Of a stretch of 64,000 nt of DNA, positions 63,741 through 64,000 are shown piece by piece; positions within the stretch are counted from its first letter, which is position 1, and each line of letters starts with the position of its first letter. A program made the position numbers and the translations under genes. The notes beneath the pieces are model-generated. The model saw only the letters and a list, made by a program, of their open reading frames with translations. It was not told where the DNA came from and searched no databases. The DNA is from Dactylellina haptotyla (taxonomy: Eukaryota; Ascomycota; Orbiliomycetes; Orbiliales; Orbiliaceae). Location: NCBI GenBank assembly GCA_031310005.1, contig CM062382.1, positions 1,674,001 to 1,738,000 on the forward strand, in the 5' to 3' direction.

Positions 63741-64000
63741 TTACACCACATTACAAAATGCTCGATAACACTGAACGTCGTTCCCCTCAATTTCAAGATC
63801 AACACCAGCTCCAAGGAAAACAACAGTGCCAGGATTGAAATCTATGGCCTTCTTCTGCTCGAGTCCTCCTTTTACCCTACCCATACCCTTCGTAAATATG
63901 ATAATGCTCGGTCCTGGTATTCCTGCGACTTCTATCGTACCAGCTTGGAGGGTGGTACTGATGACCGCGAACTCTTCGATGGGGGGGTTATAGAGGAGAC
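63741..64000 (-). CDS. PMI40: Mannose-6-phosphate isomerase, C-terminal part (cut by window edge)
   Basis: The last 85 residues are in the window; the gene continues beyond position 64000. YNPPIEEFAVISTTL, PGPSIIIFTKGMG, NPGTVVFLGAGVDLEIEG and the ending CYRAFCNVV are the C-terminal cupin strand set of type I phosphomannose isomerase (yeast Pmi40, Aspergillus ManA). The enzyme is a zinc-dependent cytosolic isomerase interconverting fructose-6-phosphate and mannose-6-phosphate, feeding GDP-mannose for glycosylation and the wall. The catalytic zinc ligands lie upstream and are not visible here. Confidence 0.88.
   Translation of the reverse strand, partial: LLYNPPIEEFAVISTTLQAGTIEVAGIPGPSIIIFTKGMGRVKGGLEQKKAIDFNPGTVVFLGAGVDLEIEGNDVQCYRAFCNVV

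Overview
This is nuclear DNA of a filamentous ascomycete (Pezizomycotina). The genes have many short introns of about 50 to 150 bases with GT..AG ends and CTAAC/CTGAC-like branch points. The gene set is typically fungal: DASH subunit Dad3, Sim4-type kinetochore protein Fta4, an NRC-2/Fpk-type AGC kinase, Pom1-like DYRK, Pkc1, Rho4 and fungal IDO. The species cannot be named from sequence alone; a Eurotiomycete-like fungus is my best guess.

The window has two sharply different halves. Positions 1 to about 27,280 are a block that is almost pure A+T by eye, saturated with TpA and stop codons, with no open frame of 60 codons or more in any of the six frames. This is the classic look of repeat-induced point mutation (RIP) acting on old transposons, as in AT-isochores, pericentromeric or subtelomeric blocks of fungi. 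Small GC-bearing islands survive inside it. The most informative are two copies (7291-7533 and 21631-21865) of a roughly 240-bp element. Its asymmetric inverted repeats, 3' GC hairpin and CTAG|T end fit a short non-autonomous Helentron/Helitron-type element. A second is a 642-bp segment (8995-9636) with inverted ends between 9-bp direct repeats, like a Mutator-type MITE. Single ends of what may be the same family, a shared hairpin motif, and several perfect short tandem duplications are also present.

The AT block stops only tens of bases before the start codon of a dynactin p25 gene at 27,454. From there to 64,000 the DNA is gene-dense, with 15 conserved protein genes, one cut by the window edge. 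In order: dynactin p25 (+), MCM2 (-), FTA4 (+), Pom1-like DYRK kinase (+), indoleamine 2,3-dioxygenase (-), protein kinase C (-), mitochondrial ribosomal protein S5 (+), DAD3 (-), VPS11 (+), NRC-2-like flippase kinase (+), BCD1 (-), a DENN (AEX-3) protein (+), RHO4 (-), a FAM32A-like protein (+) and the 3' end of phosphomannose isomerase (-). I rebuilt exon structures by joining frames at splice signals. Every complete gene gives a whole number of codons and an uninterrupted protein, and none of the host genes looks broken.

Functionally the gene half is core housekeeping. It covers chromosome replication and segregation (MCM2, Fta4, Dad3, dynactin), polarity, wall integrity and septation signalling (Pkc1, Rho4, Pom1-like, NRC-2), membrane traffic (VPS11, DENN), translation and ribosome biogenesis (MrpS5, Bcd1), NAD+/tryptophan metabolism (IDO) and GDP-mannose supply (PMI). 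This argues that the AT block is an internal isochore or pericentromeric arm rather than a subtelomere, but that is inference. I found no tRNA, rRNA, intact transposase or biosynthetic cluster.
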